25,014 bases of DNA. Source: UBA4486 sp041984885. Lineage in GTDB: Bacteria > Pseudomonadota > Gammaproteobacteria > Eutrophobiales > Eutrophobiaceae. The notes under the pieces were generated by a model. That model saw only the letters and a list, made by a program, of their open reading frames with translations. It was not told the origin of the DNA and made no database searches. Shown in pieces: positions 1 to 8,878 of the stretch (positions are counted from its first letter, which is position 1; every line of letters starts with the position of its first letter). Both the position numbers and the translations under genes were made by a program. Location: positions 1 through 25,014 of the forward strand of contig JBHIXH010000035.1 in assembly GCA_041984885.1 (NCBI GenBank), in the 5' to 3' direction.

Positions 1-434
1 GCTCGATTGTGCTCGAAATCTCGATCAGGGATTTTCTTGAGAACAAAAAACAGGTCTCGGCCCTGATTGGTTTCCTCTCCAGGAATCACTGCTTTAACTT
101 CGCGTTCGGCCACATTGATTCAGCCGAACAGGTGAAAGCGGTACTGGAACTGCCGGGTAACAAGCTGCTTATGCTGAACAAGGAAGTAATGCAAAGTCTG
201 AAAGCAGTTGTTGTCGAGGACGAAGACAGTAACTTTATTCACCAAATGAAAACCAGGCACACCTATATGATTGCAAGGGATATTGATGATTCGACGATGT
301 TGATGAATGCCGTATCGGAGGGCGCTGATTTTGCAATGGGTAAATTCGTCGGCGAACCGCAAGCGGCACTGGACGAATCATCTAACATCGAGTCGTATGA
401 TCTGGAGAACCGCCTGGGTTCAACCATATTTTAG
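1..434 (+). CDS. C-terminal part of a degenerate EAL-domain protein (5' end outside window)
   Basis: The reading frame is open from the first bases and reads SIVLEIS before the first possible internal start, so the gene begins upstream of the window. The visible 144 or so residues follow the second half of an EAL (cyclic-di-GMP phosphodiesterase) domain: a VLEIS strand, a helix, then GADFAMGKFVGEP near the end, matching the usual 'GxdyxQGyxxgxP' ending. Key catalytic positions are changed. FAFGHID stands where the DDFG motif is expected, LMLN where KID is expected, and ARDID where AEGVE is expected. Enzymatic activity is therefore unlikely, and a FimX-like role as a c-di-GMP-binding or scaffold protein is more plausible (inference). 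Its stop overlaps the end of the convergent methyltransferase-like gene by 15 bases. Family assignment is moderate because only the domain end is visible. Confidence 0.6.
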   Translation, partial: SIVLEISIRDFLENKKQVSALIGFLSRNHCFNFAFGHIDSAEQVKAVLELPGNKLLMLNKEVMQSLKAVVVEDEDSNFIHQMKTRHTYMIARDIDDSTMLMNAVSEGADFAMGKFVGEPQAALDESSNIESYDLENRLGSTIF

Positions 435-1181
435 CTGGCGTAGTTTCCGGATCCGGTATTTCAGTTTTCTTGATTGTAATGCCCGGTTTACCTGGGGGAT
501 CTCGCACAAATTACGATGAATAGACGTATGCAGCACCGGGCCTTTATGCAGCGCCAGCACCAGGTTATCCAGAGTCGGCATTGAAAGTTGATAGATAGCG
601 CTGAACGCGTTACGCACCGACATATCCCGATATACGTCTGACTGCCTGAACTCCTCTTCAGCAGCAAAGTTCATTACCAGTGTGCCGTTCGTCGTCAGAT
701 TACGTAACAATAATCGCATCCAGTCTGAATCCGCTGCTATCGCCCGAACCGGACGCCTGGCCTGTTCAATAAAAACATCCTCAATAATCAGGTCAAATCT
801 GCCTCGGTTATGTTTTAACCATGCTTCCGCATCCGCCTCTATCAACTGAATATGCCCGGCATCCAGATCAAAAAAACGATTCGCTATTTCCAGGTGTTGA
901 CCATCAATATCAACGCCGATGATCTGTTCGGGTTGAAACAACACACTTAACTGGCGAATTACCGCACCGCCACCAACACCCAGCACCAGTACCCGCTTTA
1001 TCCGGGCAGAACCCTGATAACAGGCTGGTAGTAGCAGCAGGTCCCATATGCTACCGGTCATCAAGTCATTCGAGTTGAACTGGCTGTGGCAGACGCCGTT
1101 TTTATAGAGACGCTTGCTGTTACCGGCAGTCCTTACCTCGTAGTGATCGCCGTTATGTTTTTTTTGCCAGAGTATCGCCAT
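420..1181 (-). CDS. Spermidine-synthase-like / SAM-dependent methyltransferase-fold protein
   Basis: This 253-residue cytoplasmic protein has a Rossmann-type nucleotide-binding core: LGVGGG at residues 67-72, GVDID at 89-93, a conserved acidic IEAD at about 114-117, and FDLIIEDVF at 129-137. This order is typical of the spermidine synthase family. It is shorter than usual (about 280-310), with a reduced N-terminal beta region before the core. The active-site segment reads EDVF instead of the D-S/T-D-P type segment of true aminopropyltransferases, so the substrate is uncertain. The C-terminal 35 residues are rich in Arg and Lys. It overlaps the EAL gene tail-to-tail and is divergent from sohB across about 100 bases. 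A second, membrane-fused relative lies at 5914-8877. The ATG start has no strong ribosome binding site. Confidence 0.75.
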   Translation of the reverse strand: MAILWQKKHNGDHYEVRTAGNSKRLYKNGVCHSQFNSNDLMTGSIWDLLLLPACYQGSARIKRVLVLGVGGGAVIRQLSVLFQPEQIIGVDIDGQHLEIANRFFDLDAGHIQLIEADAEAWLKHNRGRFDLIIEDVFIEQARRPVRAIAADSDWMRLLLRNLTTNGTLVMNFAAEEEFRQSDVYRDMSVRNAFSAIYQLSMPTLDNLVLALHKGPVLHTSIHRNLCEIPQVNRALQSRKLKYRIRKLRQLKYG

Positions 1182-1242
1182 GCCGGTTCAACGAATCAGT
1201 CCAGCAACAGACAGCGGTACAACGAGGATAGAATCAACGTGA

Positions 1243-1248
1243 TACAAT
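1243..1248 (+). promoter_or_regulatory. Putative extended -10 promoter for sohB
   Basis: TACAAT preceded by TG one base upstream (TGATACAAT from 1240) fits an extended -10 element. No good -35 hexamer is visible, which extended -10 promoters tolerate. It lies 36 bases before the sohB start codon in the divergent gap. Prediction only. Confidence 0.4.
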
Positions 1249-1283
1249 GAATACAGACTTGATTTTTCCACAGGAGAATAAGA

Positions 1284-2279
1284 TTGACGGAGTTTCTCGC
1301 CGAATACGGAATGTTTTTTGCCAAGTTCATTACAGTTGCACTGGTTCTAATCGGTGCGGTCATCGCAGTTATTTTTGTTGTGTCGCAATCGAAACTGGCA
1401 GATGAAGAACATATTGAAATTAAAAACCTGAATCAGAAGTTTGAACAGACGGGTTTGCTACTAAAGTCTGCCATTCTATCAAAAGCCGAGCTGAAACAGG
1501 ATCTGAAACTGTGGAAAAAAGAAACGAAACAGAAAGAGAAGCATCCTGACAAGGACAGGAAACGATGTTTTGTTTTACGCTTTGACGGGGATATTCGTGC
1601 CAGCGATGCCGAGTCACTGGCCGATGAAATCACAGCGGTGTTACTTATTGCCCGTGAACACGAGGATGAAGTCCTGCTTGTGCTGGAAAGTGCCGGTGGC
1701 ACGGTACATGGCTATGGTTACGCCGCTTCACAGCTGGCCAGGCTACGCGAGAAAAACCTGAAACTGACCGTCGCCGTCGATAAAGTTGCTGCCAGCGGGG
1801 GTTACATGATGGCCTGTGTCGCGGACCGGATTATTGCTGCACCGTTCGCCATCGTCGGTTCTATTGGTGTATTGGGCCAGGTACCCAACTTTAATCGACT
1901 GTTAAAGAAACACGATATCGATTTCGAACAAATCAGTGCCGGCAAATACAAGCGTACACTGTCCATGTTCGGTGAAAACACGGAAGAAGGGCGGGAAAAA
2001 TTCAGACAGGAACTGGAAGAAACGCACGTCTTGTTCAAATCTTTTGTCCGGGAAAATCGACCCCAGGTCGATGTGGATGCCATCGCCACTGGCGAGCACT
2101 GGCATGGCAGCAAGGCGCTGGAGCTGAACCTCGTTGACCAGATAAAAACCAGTGATTCGTTCTTAACCGAGGCGGCAAAAGAATACGACCTGTATTACTT
2201 AAGCCAGCAGCGGAAAAAAACTGTTTCAGAGAAACTGTTGTCCATGTTTACCCGGGCCTGGGATTCAATGCATGCCTGA
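1284..2279 (+). CDS. sohB: Inner-membrane peptidase SohB (S49 family)
   Basis: A 331-residue SppA-like serine peptidase of the inner membrane, thought to degrade cleaved signal peptides or misfolded exported proteins (family knowledge). An N-terminal membrane segment covers residues 12-33, followed by a charged coiled linker (40-95) characteristic of SohB_N. The S49 core starts at about residue 96. The nucleophile is the Ser in KVAASGGY (Ser171) and the general-base Lys lies in AGKYKRT (219-225). E. coli SohB is about 349 residues, so this is full length. The start codon is TTG, chosen because CAGGAG at 1271-1276 is well spaced from it and the protein begins directly with the membrane segment. 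It is a single gene, convergent with avtA with only 13 bases between stops. Confidence 0.92.
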   Translation: MTEFLAEYGMFFAKFITVALVLIGAVIAVIFVVSQSKLADEEHIEIKNLNQKFEQTGLLLKSAILSKAELKQDLKLWKKETKQKEKHPDKDRKRCFVLRFDGDIRASDAESLADEITAVLLIAREHEDEVLLVLESAGGTVHGYGYAASQLARLREKNLKLTVAVDKVAASGGYMMACVADRIIAAPFAIVGSIGVLGQVPNFNRLLKKHDIDFEQISAGKYKRTLSMFGENTEEGREKFRQELEETHVLFKSFVRENRPQVDVDAIATGEHWHGSKALELNLVDQIKTSDSFLTEAAKEYDLYYLSQQRKKTVSEKLLSMFTRAWDSMHA

Positions 2280-2298
2280 CCGGGGCCGTTGATCAGGC
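2274..2298. repeat. Inverted repeat spanning two convergent stop codons
   Basis: GCCTGA at 2274-2279 and TCAGGC at 2293-2298 form a 6-bp inverted repeat with a 13-base loop. Each arm contains the TGA stop of one convergent gene (sohB and avtA). There is no T-tract on either side, so a classical terminator is not supported. It may still form a short 3'-end hairpin on both transcripts. Confidence 0.3.
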
Positions 2299-3546
2299 TG
2301 CCAGCAGCGCCCGGATCTCGTCAGCAATCAGTTGTATGCCCTGCCTGACCGTTGCGTCGTCTTGTGAGTAGGTCAAACGAATGCACTGATGCCTGTGCTC
2401 CCAGTCCTCGTCCAGCCCCGGAAAGAAATATTCGCCGGGCAGGATCAGCACGCCCCTCTCTTTCAGTCGTTGATAAAGTTCCTGACTCGATATCGGCAGT
2501 TGCGGAAACCATAGCCAGATAAAAATGGCGCCTTCCGGTTGATGGATATAATAATCAATGCCCTGCATTGAATTCTGAATGGCCTCAATCGCGGACTGAC
2601 ACTTCTGCTGGTAAAACGGTTTGATCACCTGATGACTGTAGCTCATGATCTCGCCACTGCGTACCAGGTCCAGTGCCAGGGACGGTCCGAAACTACCGAG
2701 CGCCAGATGCATAATTGCATTCATGTTCGTGATAAATTCAATTACCGGCTCAGTGGCGACGACGATGCCGGTACGAACACCCGGCAAGCCGAGCTTTGAC
2801 AGGCTTAAACAAAGTATGATCTGTTCATTCCAGATCGGCTGTACATCGGTATAGATAATATCAGGAAACGGCGCCCCGTAGGCATTATCGACGATTAACG
2901 GGATATCATGCTGCTGACACATGGACAGTAACTGGTTTAGCTCATCGTCAGTGATGACATTACCGGTTGGATTTGTCGGCCGCGAGACACACATTGCATT
3001 GATGTCATCATCAACTGTAATAGCAGAGAAATCGACGTGATACTTGAAAAAAGGTGCATCCAGTTTTTCAATCGTCGGACGATACGAGCGAAACAGTCCA
3101 TCGGTAATGCCGACATCCGTATAGCCCATGTATTCCGGCGCCAGCGGCAACAGGATTTTGCGTTGTTTACCGTCGGCAAACTCGCCAGCCAGGGCATTAA
3201 ACAAAAGATAAAACGCTGACTGACTACCGGCCGTTAACACGACATTTTTTTCCGTTAACGACCAGCCATATTGTTTGTTTAATAATGATGCAACCGCAGC
3301 GGTAAATTTTTTTTCTCCCTGCGGCGAGTCATAATTACCGATAACCTGTGCAAACTCTGTCGGCTGTTGCAGGATGCGTTGCATGCGTTCATAAAACGCC
3401 TGATGCATTTCCGGAATCTGTCCCGGATTGCCTCCTCCCAGCATCAACATCTCCGAATCACCACTCATGGCATCGCCCAGGTCATCCATCAGTTGCACTA
3501 TGCCGGAACCGGAGGAATAACGTTCAGCAAATGAGGATAGTTTCAT
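2293..3546 (-). CDS. avtA: Valine-pyruvate aminotransferase AvtA
   Basis: A cytoplasmic PLP-dependent class I/II aminotransferase that interconverts valine and pyruvate with 2-oxoisovalerate and alanine (known for AvtA). At 417 residues it matches the E. coli protein's length. The N-terminus has the AvtA-like GGGNPGQIPEM segment (37-47). PLP-site residues are visible: RPTNPTGN at 189-196, DNAYGAPFPD at 220-229 (cofactor Asp220 and Tyr223), and LSLSKLGLPGVRTG at 247-260 with Schiff-base Lys251. It lies downstream of glycerate kinase on the same strand after 81 bases, so co-transcription is possible but not certain. Complete, with no anomaly seen. Confidence 0.92.
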   Translation of the reverse strand: MKLSSFAERYSSGSGIVQLMDDLGDAMSGDSEMLMLGGGNPGQIPEMHQAFYERMQRILQQPTEFAQVIGNYDSPQGEKKFTAAVASLLNKQYGWSLTEKNVVLTAGSQSAFYLLFNALAGEFADGKQRKILLPLAPEYMGYTDVGITDGLFRSYRPTIEKLDAPFFKYHVDFSAITVDDDINAMCVSRPTNPTGNVITDDELNQLLSMCQQHDIPLIVDNAYGAPFPDIIYTDVQPIWNEQIILCLSLSKLGLPGVRTGIVVATEPVIEFITNMNAIMHLALGSFGPSLALDLVRSGEIMSYSHQVIKPFYQQKCQSAIEAIQNSMQGIDYYIHQPEGAIFIWLWFPQLPISSQELYQRLKERGVLILPGEYFFPGLDEDWEHRHQCIRLTYSQDDATVRQGIQLIADEIRALLAA

Positions 3547-3627
3547 TGAAGTACAGTATCTGCCGGATAATAAATTCTGCTGCGGTGAGCGATTTCGAAT
3601 GCCGAATCCCGGATGGATTCTTTCCGG

Positions 3628-4791
3628 TTATCGCTTGCGCTTACGTGCGATCTTTTTACCAACCTGGATCATGCGCAGTGTTCGCTCACCGGCATTAGCA
3701 AGCAGGCTTTTCGATAATTTCATGGCTTCTTCCAGCGACATATCACGCGCAACCGCACTATCCAGCGCATCAATGCCATAATCGAAGACACCGGCGGCAT
3801 CGTCTGCCAGGCCACCACCAATGGCGACAACCGGCACCCGTTGTGAGCGCGCTACCCTGGCAACACCGGATGGTGTTTTTCCAAATGCGGTCTGAAAATC
3901 GACACGTCCTTCACCGGTTATCACCAGGTCAGCGCCTTTTAATGCCTGCTTCAAGCCGGTTGCGGTAACAACGATATCAATCCCACTTTTCATTTTTGCC
4001 CCGCAAAATGCGACCAGACCGGCGCCAAGACCACCGGCTGCGCCCGCACCTTTCAATGTCATGACATTTTTCCCCAGTTCCGTCTTGATCAGTTGCCCCA
4101 GGTGTTTCAGATTTGCATCCAGCACCTTGACCATGGCCGGTGTCGCGCCTTTTTGTGGACCAAACACATTGGCTGCACCACGTTTGCCACAAAGTGGATT
4201 GTTAACATCACTGGCGATCGTGATGCGGGTTTTGCGTAACCGTTTGTCGCGCTCACTCATATCAATGCTGGCAATCCTGTCAAGCATGCCTCCCGCGCCG
4301 AGTTGTTTTATCTCGACATTTCTCCTGTCGCGAAACTTGACTCCCAGTGCCTGTGCCATACCGGCGCCACCATCCGTTGTAGCGGAACCACCAATACCGA
4401 TAATGATATGTGTGGCACCACGGTCCATCGCATCGCGCATCAACTCTCCAGTGCCGTACGTCGTCGTCGTTAACGGGTTTTTTTGTTTACCACTGACCAG
4501 AGGCAGACCGGAGGCTTCCGCCATTTCGATCACGGCCGTTTCGCCATCAGCCAGTAAACCATAACGGGCAGTAACCGGCTTGCCGGCCGGGCCAGTGACT
4601 TTTTTACGGATTATCTTGCCACCGGTTGCATCAACCAGAGATTGCACCGTGCCCTCGCCGCCATCAGCCATCGGCACTTTTATGCAGCGGGCATTGGGGA
4701 CAACGCGGCGTATGCCCTTTTCTATGGCCTCGGCAACTTGCAATGAGGTTAAACTGCCCTTGAATGAATCGGGCGCGATGACAATTTTCAT
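3628..4791 (-). CDS. Glycerate kinase (type 1, GarK/GlxK family)
   Basis: A 387-residue kinase that phosphorylates D-glycerate (to 2-phosphoglycerate in the E. coli members). Family signatures are in order: the start MKIVIAPDSFKGSL, then MADGGEGT, GIGGSATTDGGAGMAQALG in the middle, and ITGEGRVDFQT toward the end. E. coli GarK is 381 residues, so length is normal apart from a short basic tail (KIARKRKR). It sits 46 bases after the M28 peptidase stop and 81 bases before avtA on the same strand. No glycolate, glyoxylate or tartronate genes flank it, so the source of glycerate is not indicated. The symbol is left open because GarK and GlxK cannot be separated by eye. Confidence 0.92.
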   Translation of the reverse strand: MKIVIAPDSFKGSLTSLQVAEAIEKGIRRVVPNARCIKVPMADGGEGTVQSLVDATGGKIIRKKVTGPAGKPVTARYGLLADGETAVIEMAEASGLPLVSGKQKNPLTTTTYGTGELMRDAMDRGATHIIIGIGGSATTDGGAGMAQALGVKFRDRRNVEIKQLGAGGMLDRIASIDMSERDKRLRKTRITIASDVNNPLCGKRGAANVFGPQKGATPAMVKVLDANLKHLGQLIKTELGKNVMTLKGAGAAGGLGAGLVAFCGAKMKSGIDIVVTATGLKQALKGADLVITGEGRVDFQTAFGKTPSGVARVARSQRVPVVAIGGGLADDAAGVFDYGIDALDSAVARDMSLEEAMKLSKSLLANAGERTLRMIQVGKKIARKRKR

Positions 4792-4837
4792 ATTTCGGTG
4801 TTCCGTCGGGTGAGGTTTATTTTTTTTGCATATTACG

Positions 4838-5884
4838 TCATCTGCTCACGGGAGAAAACCGGACCTGATCCGTTGCATTTGCCAGCGAGACCAGCATGCC
4901 GGCCAGTGACTGCGTGACCTGGGACATATATTCATAGTTAAGTGTTTCCGGACTGTCTGCGTATGTATGGTAATGAGGGTTCCGATAATTAGCCGTGTCG
5001 GTAACCATGAAAGCCGCGATACCCTGTTGCCAGAAGGCAAACTGATCCGAGCGCCGTATATCCGGGAACAACATTGCCGGGGCAACAAAACCGTACGCCG
5101 GAAAGCGTTCACGTTGTCGAAAAATACTTATGCCGGTTTTAACCCAGGCGGCCGATTGCAGATTGCCAACGAAGGCAATGAAATTTCCGGTATCCGGATA
5201 AAAGTAACTGAGTGGTTTGGGGTATTGCTGGCTGTCTGCTGCACTCGAATAATAACCCAGCATCTCCAGCGAGATCATACCGGTAATTATTTCGCCACGA
5301 CGAATTGCACGCGTGACATGCACGTGACTGCCCATCTGTTCGGTGGCAAAAAACGGACTTTCTTCATTGGCAAATGCAACAAACCTGATGTTGCTATTCA
5401 CCGTCCTGTTTCCGAGCAAGCGGGCCAGTTCCAGCAAGACTGCCACACCCGAAGCATTGTCATCTGCGCCAGGGGACAACCAGACACTGTCGTAGTGGGC
5501 GCCGACGAGCAACGTAGACTGATTTACCGCATCAGCCGTATCAACATAGATATTCTCGAAAAGACTGTCCGACTTGCCATAAATATCACGTTTGACGTTA
5601 TAGCCTGAACGCTCAAATTCAGTCGCAATGTAATTCGCCGTCAATTCCAGTTCTGCCTGCATTTGATAATGCCTTTCACCGATCCGGTCAGCGATCATGT
5701 CGACATGAGATTTCAGCCTGGGTACCAGTTGCTGTTCAGTGGACGTCAATACGGGGGGCGGTGCTGCCAAACTGACGCCTGGCATAGAGATCATGTAATA
5801 TAGCGCAAACACGGGTATCAGCATCAGAAAGGGTACTGAAATCAGCGTTGCGATTTTAATTTTTTTACTGCTTAACCCGAACAT
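4838..5884 (-). CDS. Membrane-anchored or exported M28-family zinc metallopeptidase
   Basis: A 348-residue aminopeptidase-like protein. A hydrophobic segment at residues 11-33 follows a KKIK patch, giving a signal anchor or uncleaved signal with the catalytic domain outside the cytoplasm. The M28 zinc ligands can be followed: His130 in GAHYDS, Asp141 in PGADDNASG, the catalytic and ligand Glu pair in FANEES (174-175), Glu207 in SLEMLGYY, and His in the late HYHTYADSPETLNY segment. All ligands appear present, so it should be active. Substrate could be peptides or N-acyl amino acids; the family does not settle it. Only 29 bases separate it from the divergent gene at 5914. The ribosome site AGGA lies abnormally close to this ATG, so a slightly different start is possible. 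Confidence 0.85.
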   Translation of the reverse strand: MFGLSSKKIKIATLISVPFLMLIPVFALYYMISMPGVSLAAPPPVLTSTEQQLVPRLKSHVDMIADRIGERHYQMQAELELTANYIATEFERSGYNVKRDIYGKSDSLFENIYVDTADAVNQSTLLVGAHYDSVWLSPGADDNASGVAVLLELARLLGNRTVNSNIRFVAFANEESPFFATEQMGSHVHVTRAIRRGEIITGMISLEMLGYYSSAADSQQYPKPLSYFYPDTGNFIAFVGNLQSAAWVKTGISIFRQRERFPAYGFVAPAMLFPDIRRSDQFAFWQQGIAAFMVTDTANYRNPHYHTYADSPETLNYEYMSQVTQSLAGMLVSLANATDQVRFSPVSR

Positions 5885-5913
5885 TCCTGCGAGACTGGTA
5901 AACGATTAATAAA

Positions 5914-8877
5914 ATGATAACGAAAGCCGGTCGTTATTGGCTGATTTTTTTCATCTTCTGTGTTTCGGGATTTACCGGACTGATCTATGAGTCAGTCTGG
6001 TCGCATTATCTGAAATTATTCCTTGGACATGCCGCTTATGCGCAGGCTCTCGTTTTAATTATTTTTATGGGCGGCATGGCATTTGGCGCCGGTCTTGCTG
6101 CGAAACGCTCTCATCAGTTACCGAATCTGTTATTAATGTATGCATGGGTGGAAGGGATTATCGGTCTGTTTGGCCTCGCCTTTCACCCGGTGTTTGATTT
6201 TGTCACACAATTCTCGCATGCCTCGGTCCTGCCGCATCTGTCACCAACGCTGGCGCAAACCTGGAAATGGACGTTGTCGGCCCTGTTGATCCTGCCGCAA
6301 TCATTTCTGCTTGGCACTACCTTTCCATTGCTTTGTTCCGGTCTGCTGCGACAGGCTAATACGACGACAGGCAAAACGGTCTCACTTTTATATTTTGGCA
6401 ACAGCATCGGCGCATCAATCGGTGTTATCGTCAGCGGTTTCGTCCTGATCAGGTTGCTTGGTCTGCCTGGCACTATCCAGTTCGCCGGTTTGATCAATAT
6501 CCTGCTGGCATTGCTGGTTTTACTCATATCCAGGGACGAAAACGCGTCAACACGTTTTCAGCAAACACTGGCTACGCGCAGTGCGACACCCGTAGTTTTC
6601 TTACTGGCCGCGTTTTTTACCGGTATGGCCTCTTTTATCTACGAGATAAGCTGGATTCGTATGTTAAGTATGGTACTGGGTTCAAGCACGCACTCGTTTG
6701 AACTGATGCTTAGTGCATTTATTCTTGGCCTGGCGATCGGCGGATTATGGATACGCTCACGCATCGATCAACTGAATAACATTATCGAGTTTGCGGCCGG
6801 GATCCAGATCATGATGGGACTGTTCGCGATCAGCACAATCCCGCTATACAACTTCACGCACGAGATTATGAGCCTGGTCATGCAATCACTGGCCAGGACC
6901 GATAGCGGTTATCTTCTCTTCTCTCTCAGCGGCCATCTCATCTGCCTGTTTGTCATGTTGCCGGCGACCATTTGTGCCGGCATGACCTTTCCGCTGTTTA
7001 CCAAGATACTGCTGGATAAAGGCTACGGCGAGCGTTCCATCGGTTATATCTATTCCGCCAACACGCTCGGCGCCATCGTTGGCGTAGTCTTTACCGTTTA
7101 TATCGGTCTGCCACTGATCGGTATGAAAAACAGCGTATTGATTGGTGGCGCGATTGATATCCTGCTGGGCTTCTGCCTGCTATTCATCTTTGTAAAGTCG
7201 ATACGCTGGCAAAAATCCTGTGTGAACCTGTTCGTCTGTCTGGCCGTGGTTCTGCTGGCTTACCATTACACCGAGATTGACAAGTCCAGGCTGGTCGCGG
7301 GTGTGTATCGTTATGGCAAGTCATCCTTCGATCAGATTGAACGAATTCTTTTTCATAAAGATGGCAAAACAGCCTCGATCAGTGTTTTCCGTCTGCAAAA
7401 CGACAATGTCATTATCTCTACCAACGGTAAACCGGATGCCTCTATCATCATGGATACCGCCAGCGATGAGCCCGCCGTGGATGAAATTACAATGGTCATG
7501 GCTGCCGCCTTACCGCTGGCGTTAAATCCGGATATTAAAACCGTTGCAAATATCGGCATGGGGTCCGGCCTGACCAGTCACGTGTTACTGGAATGGCCGA
7601 AACTGGAACAGCTGGACACGATTGAAATTGAAGCAGCAATGGTCGAGGGTGCCCGGTATTTCCTGCCACGGGTGAAAAATGCCTATGAAGATGAACGTAG
7701 CAACATACATATTGAAGATGCGAAGACGTATTTTTCCAATGAACAGAAAAAATACGACTTGATCATATCCGAACCATCAAACCCGTGGGTCAGTGGTACG
7801 GCCAGCCTGTTTACGCAACAGTTTTATCGCGATGTAAAACGTCACCTGCAACCGAATGGTATTTTGTTGCAATGGCTGCAAATCTACGAACTGGAAACAC
7901 GGTTGTTAGTATCTGTTGTCAAGGCGTTGCATGAACAGTTCCCGTATTTTGATATTTATGCAACTGACGACGCAGACATCCTGATTGTTGCCCGCCTTCA
8001 GGACCATCCAAACCGGCTGCACGATGATGTCTTTCTTGAGGACGGACTGGCACGAGAACTGCGCCACGTTGGTTTGAATTCAACCCGGGATTTTCAATCC
8101 CGTTTCATCGGTAACGAGCAGTTACTCGGTCGCTACATTATCGATTTTCCTGTACGGGCAAATTCGGATTATTACCCGATCCTTGACCTGAACGCCGAGC
8201 GTTCACGCTTCATGCAGCAAAACGCAAGGGATTTTGTGCAATTTCGCAATATGCCATTACCGTTGTTCGCACTCGAATTACCGGAAATCGATTCTGCCTT
8301 GCATACTCACGTCAGCGATGCCCGCTATCACACGTTCAGCCGAAACAGTCACGCAGCCATGTCGATATATAACCGGTTTATCCACGTGCCTGCTGGCAAT
8401 AGCGATGAAACGCTGGACGACAAAACGAAGAATACAATTTATATTATTCTGCATCCTCCGGCTGATTGTTCCGCACCGGACTATGAAGCGATCTGGGTCG
8501 ATAACCTGTATCAATTGATTACAGCCACACTGCCGTATTTACAACCTACGGAACTTAAGGACATTATCTCGGCCAGCCAAAACGCCTGTGGTGATTCGAT
8601 GTCTGTCACGCAGTATGAATGGCTGGTCCTTTTCAAGGCGTTAGCTGACAGGGATATTGAAAACGCCAGGCAGATCGCTGAAAAGTTATATATCGAACCG
8701 GATCGCTGGCAGATCGAGGCACAACGATTTATCTTCAGTGTGATGTTGTACGGGAACATATCGCGAAACGCGAATGCCGAAGCCAGACAATTATGGAATG
8801 ATGAAACTCCGCGTCTCTATGCGGATACCAATCTTCCGTTTGGCATGCGGGTGCTTGAGTCAATGATCGCAGATTGA
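5914..8877 (+). CDS. Polytopic membrane protein fused to a spermidine-synthase-like domain
   Basis: A 987-residue fusion. Residues 1-450 or so are hydrophobic with roughly a dozen membrane segments in two similar halves; 'GxxYEsvWsrxLxxxLG' patterns occur at the start of each (SGFTGLIYESVWSHYLKLFLG, then ASFIYEISWIRMLSMVLG). Residues 480-720 form a spermidine-synthase-like Rossmann domain: VANIGMGSGLTS (544-555), IEIEAAMVEGAR, IEDAKTYF, and IISEPSNPWVSG around Glu620. The EPSNPW segment replaces the catalytic DxxDP of true spermidine synthases, as is usual in this fused family, so polyamine synthesis should not be assumed. The C-terminal 230 or so residues have no family I recognise. It is nearly abutting the convergent DUF192 gene (1 base between stops). 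No clear Shine-Dalgarno precedes the ATG. Confidence 0.85.
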   Translation: MITKAGRYWLIFFIFCVSGFTGLIYESVWSHYLKLFLGHAAYAQALVLIIFMGGMAFGAGLAAKRSHQLPNLLLMYAWVEGIIGLFGLAFHPVFDFVTQFSHASVLPHLSPTLAQTWKWTLSALLILPQSFLLGTTFPLLCSGLLRQANTTTGKTVSLLYFGNSIGASIGVIVSGFVLIRLLGLPGTIQFAGLINILLALLVLLISRDENASTRFQQTLATRSATPVVFLLAAFFTGMASFIYEISWIRMLSMVLGSSTHSFELMLSAFILGLAIGGLWIRSRIDQLNNIIEFAAGIQIMMGLFAISTIPLYNFTHEIMSLVMQSLARTDSGYLLFSLSGHLICLFVMLPATICAGMTFPLFTKILLDKGYGERSIGYIYSANTLGAIVGVVFTVYIGLPLIGMKNSVLIGGAIDILLGFCLLFIFVKSIRWQKSCVNLFVCLAVVLLAYHYTEIDKSRLVAGVYRYGKSSFDQIERILFHKDGKTASISVFRLQNDNVIISTNGKPDASIIMDTASDEPAVDEITMVMAAALPLALNPDIKTVANIGMGSGLTSHVLLEWPKLEQLDTIEIEAAMVEGARYFLPRVKNAYEDERSNIHIEDAKTYFSNEQKKYDLIISEPSNPWVSGTASLFTQQFYRDVKRHLQPNGILLQWLQIYELETRLLVSVVKALHEQFPYFDIYATDDADILIVARLQDHPNRLHDDVFLEDGLARELRHVGLNSTRDFQSRFIGNEQLLGRYIIDFPVRANSDYYPILDLNAERSRFMQQNARDFVQFRNMPLPLFALELPEIDSALHTHVSDARYHTFSRNSHAAMSIYNRFIHVPAGNSDETLDDKTKNTIYIILHPPADCSAPDYEAIWVDNLYQLITATLPYLQPTELKDIISASQNACGDSMSVTQYEWLVLFKALADRDIENARQIAEKLYIEPDRWQIEAQRFIFSVMLYGNISRNANAEARQLWNDETPRLYADTNLPFGMRVLESMIAD

Positions 8878-8878
8878 T

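Noticed and set aside
4061..4564. Plus-strand open frame of 167 codons antisense to glycerate kinase
   Set aside because: The composition (Pro, Ser, Ala-rich) is typical of antisense translation, and the glycerate kinase signatures on the other strand fully explain the region.
4967..5608. Long plus-strand open frame (213 codons) antisense to the M28 peptidase gene
   Set aside because: It lies entirely inside a gene with all M28 zinc ligands in place, has no ribosome site, and its translation shows no recognisable domain. It is a frame shadow.
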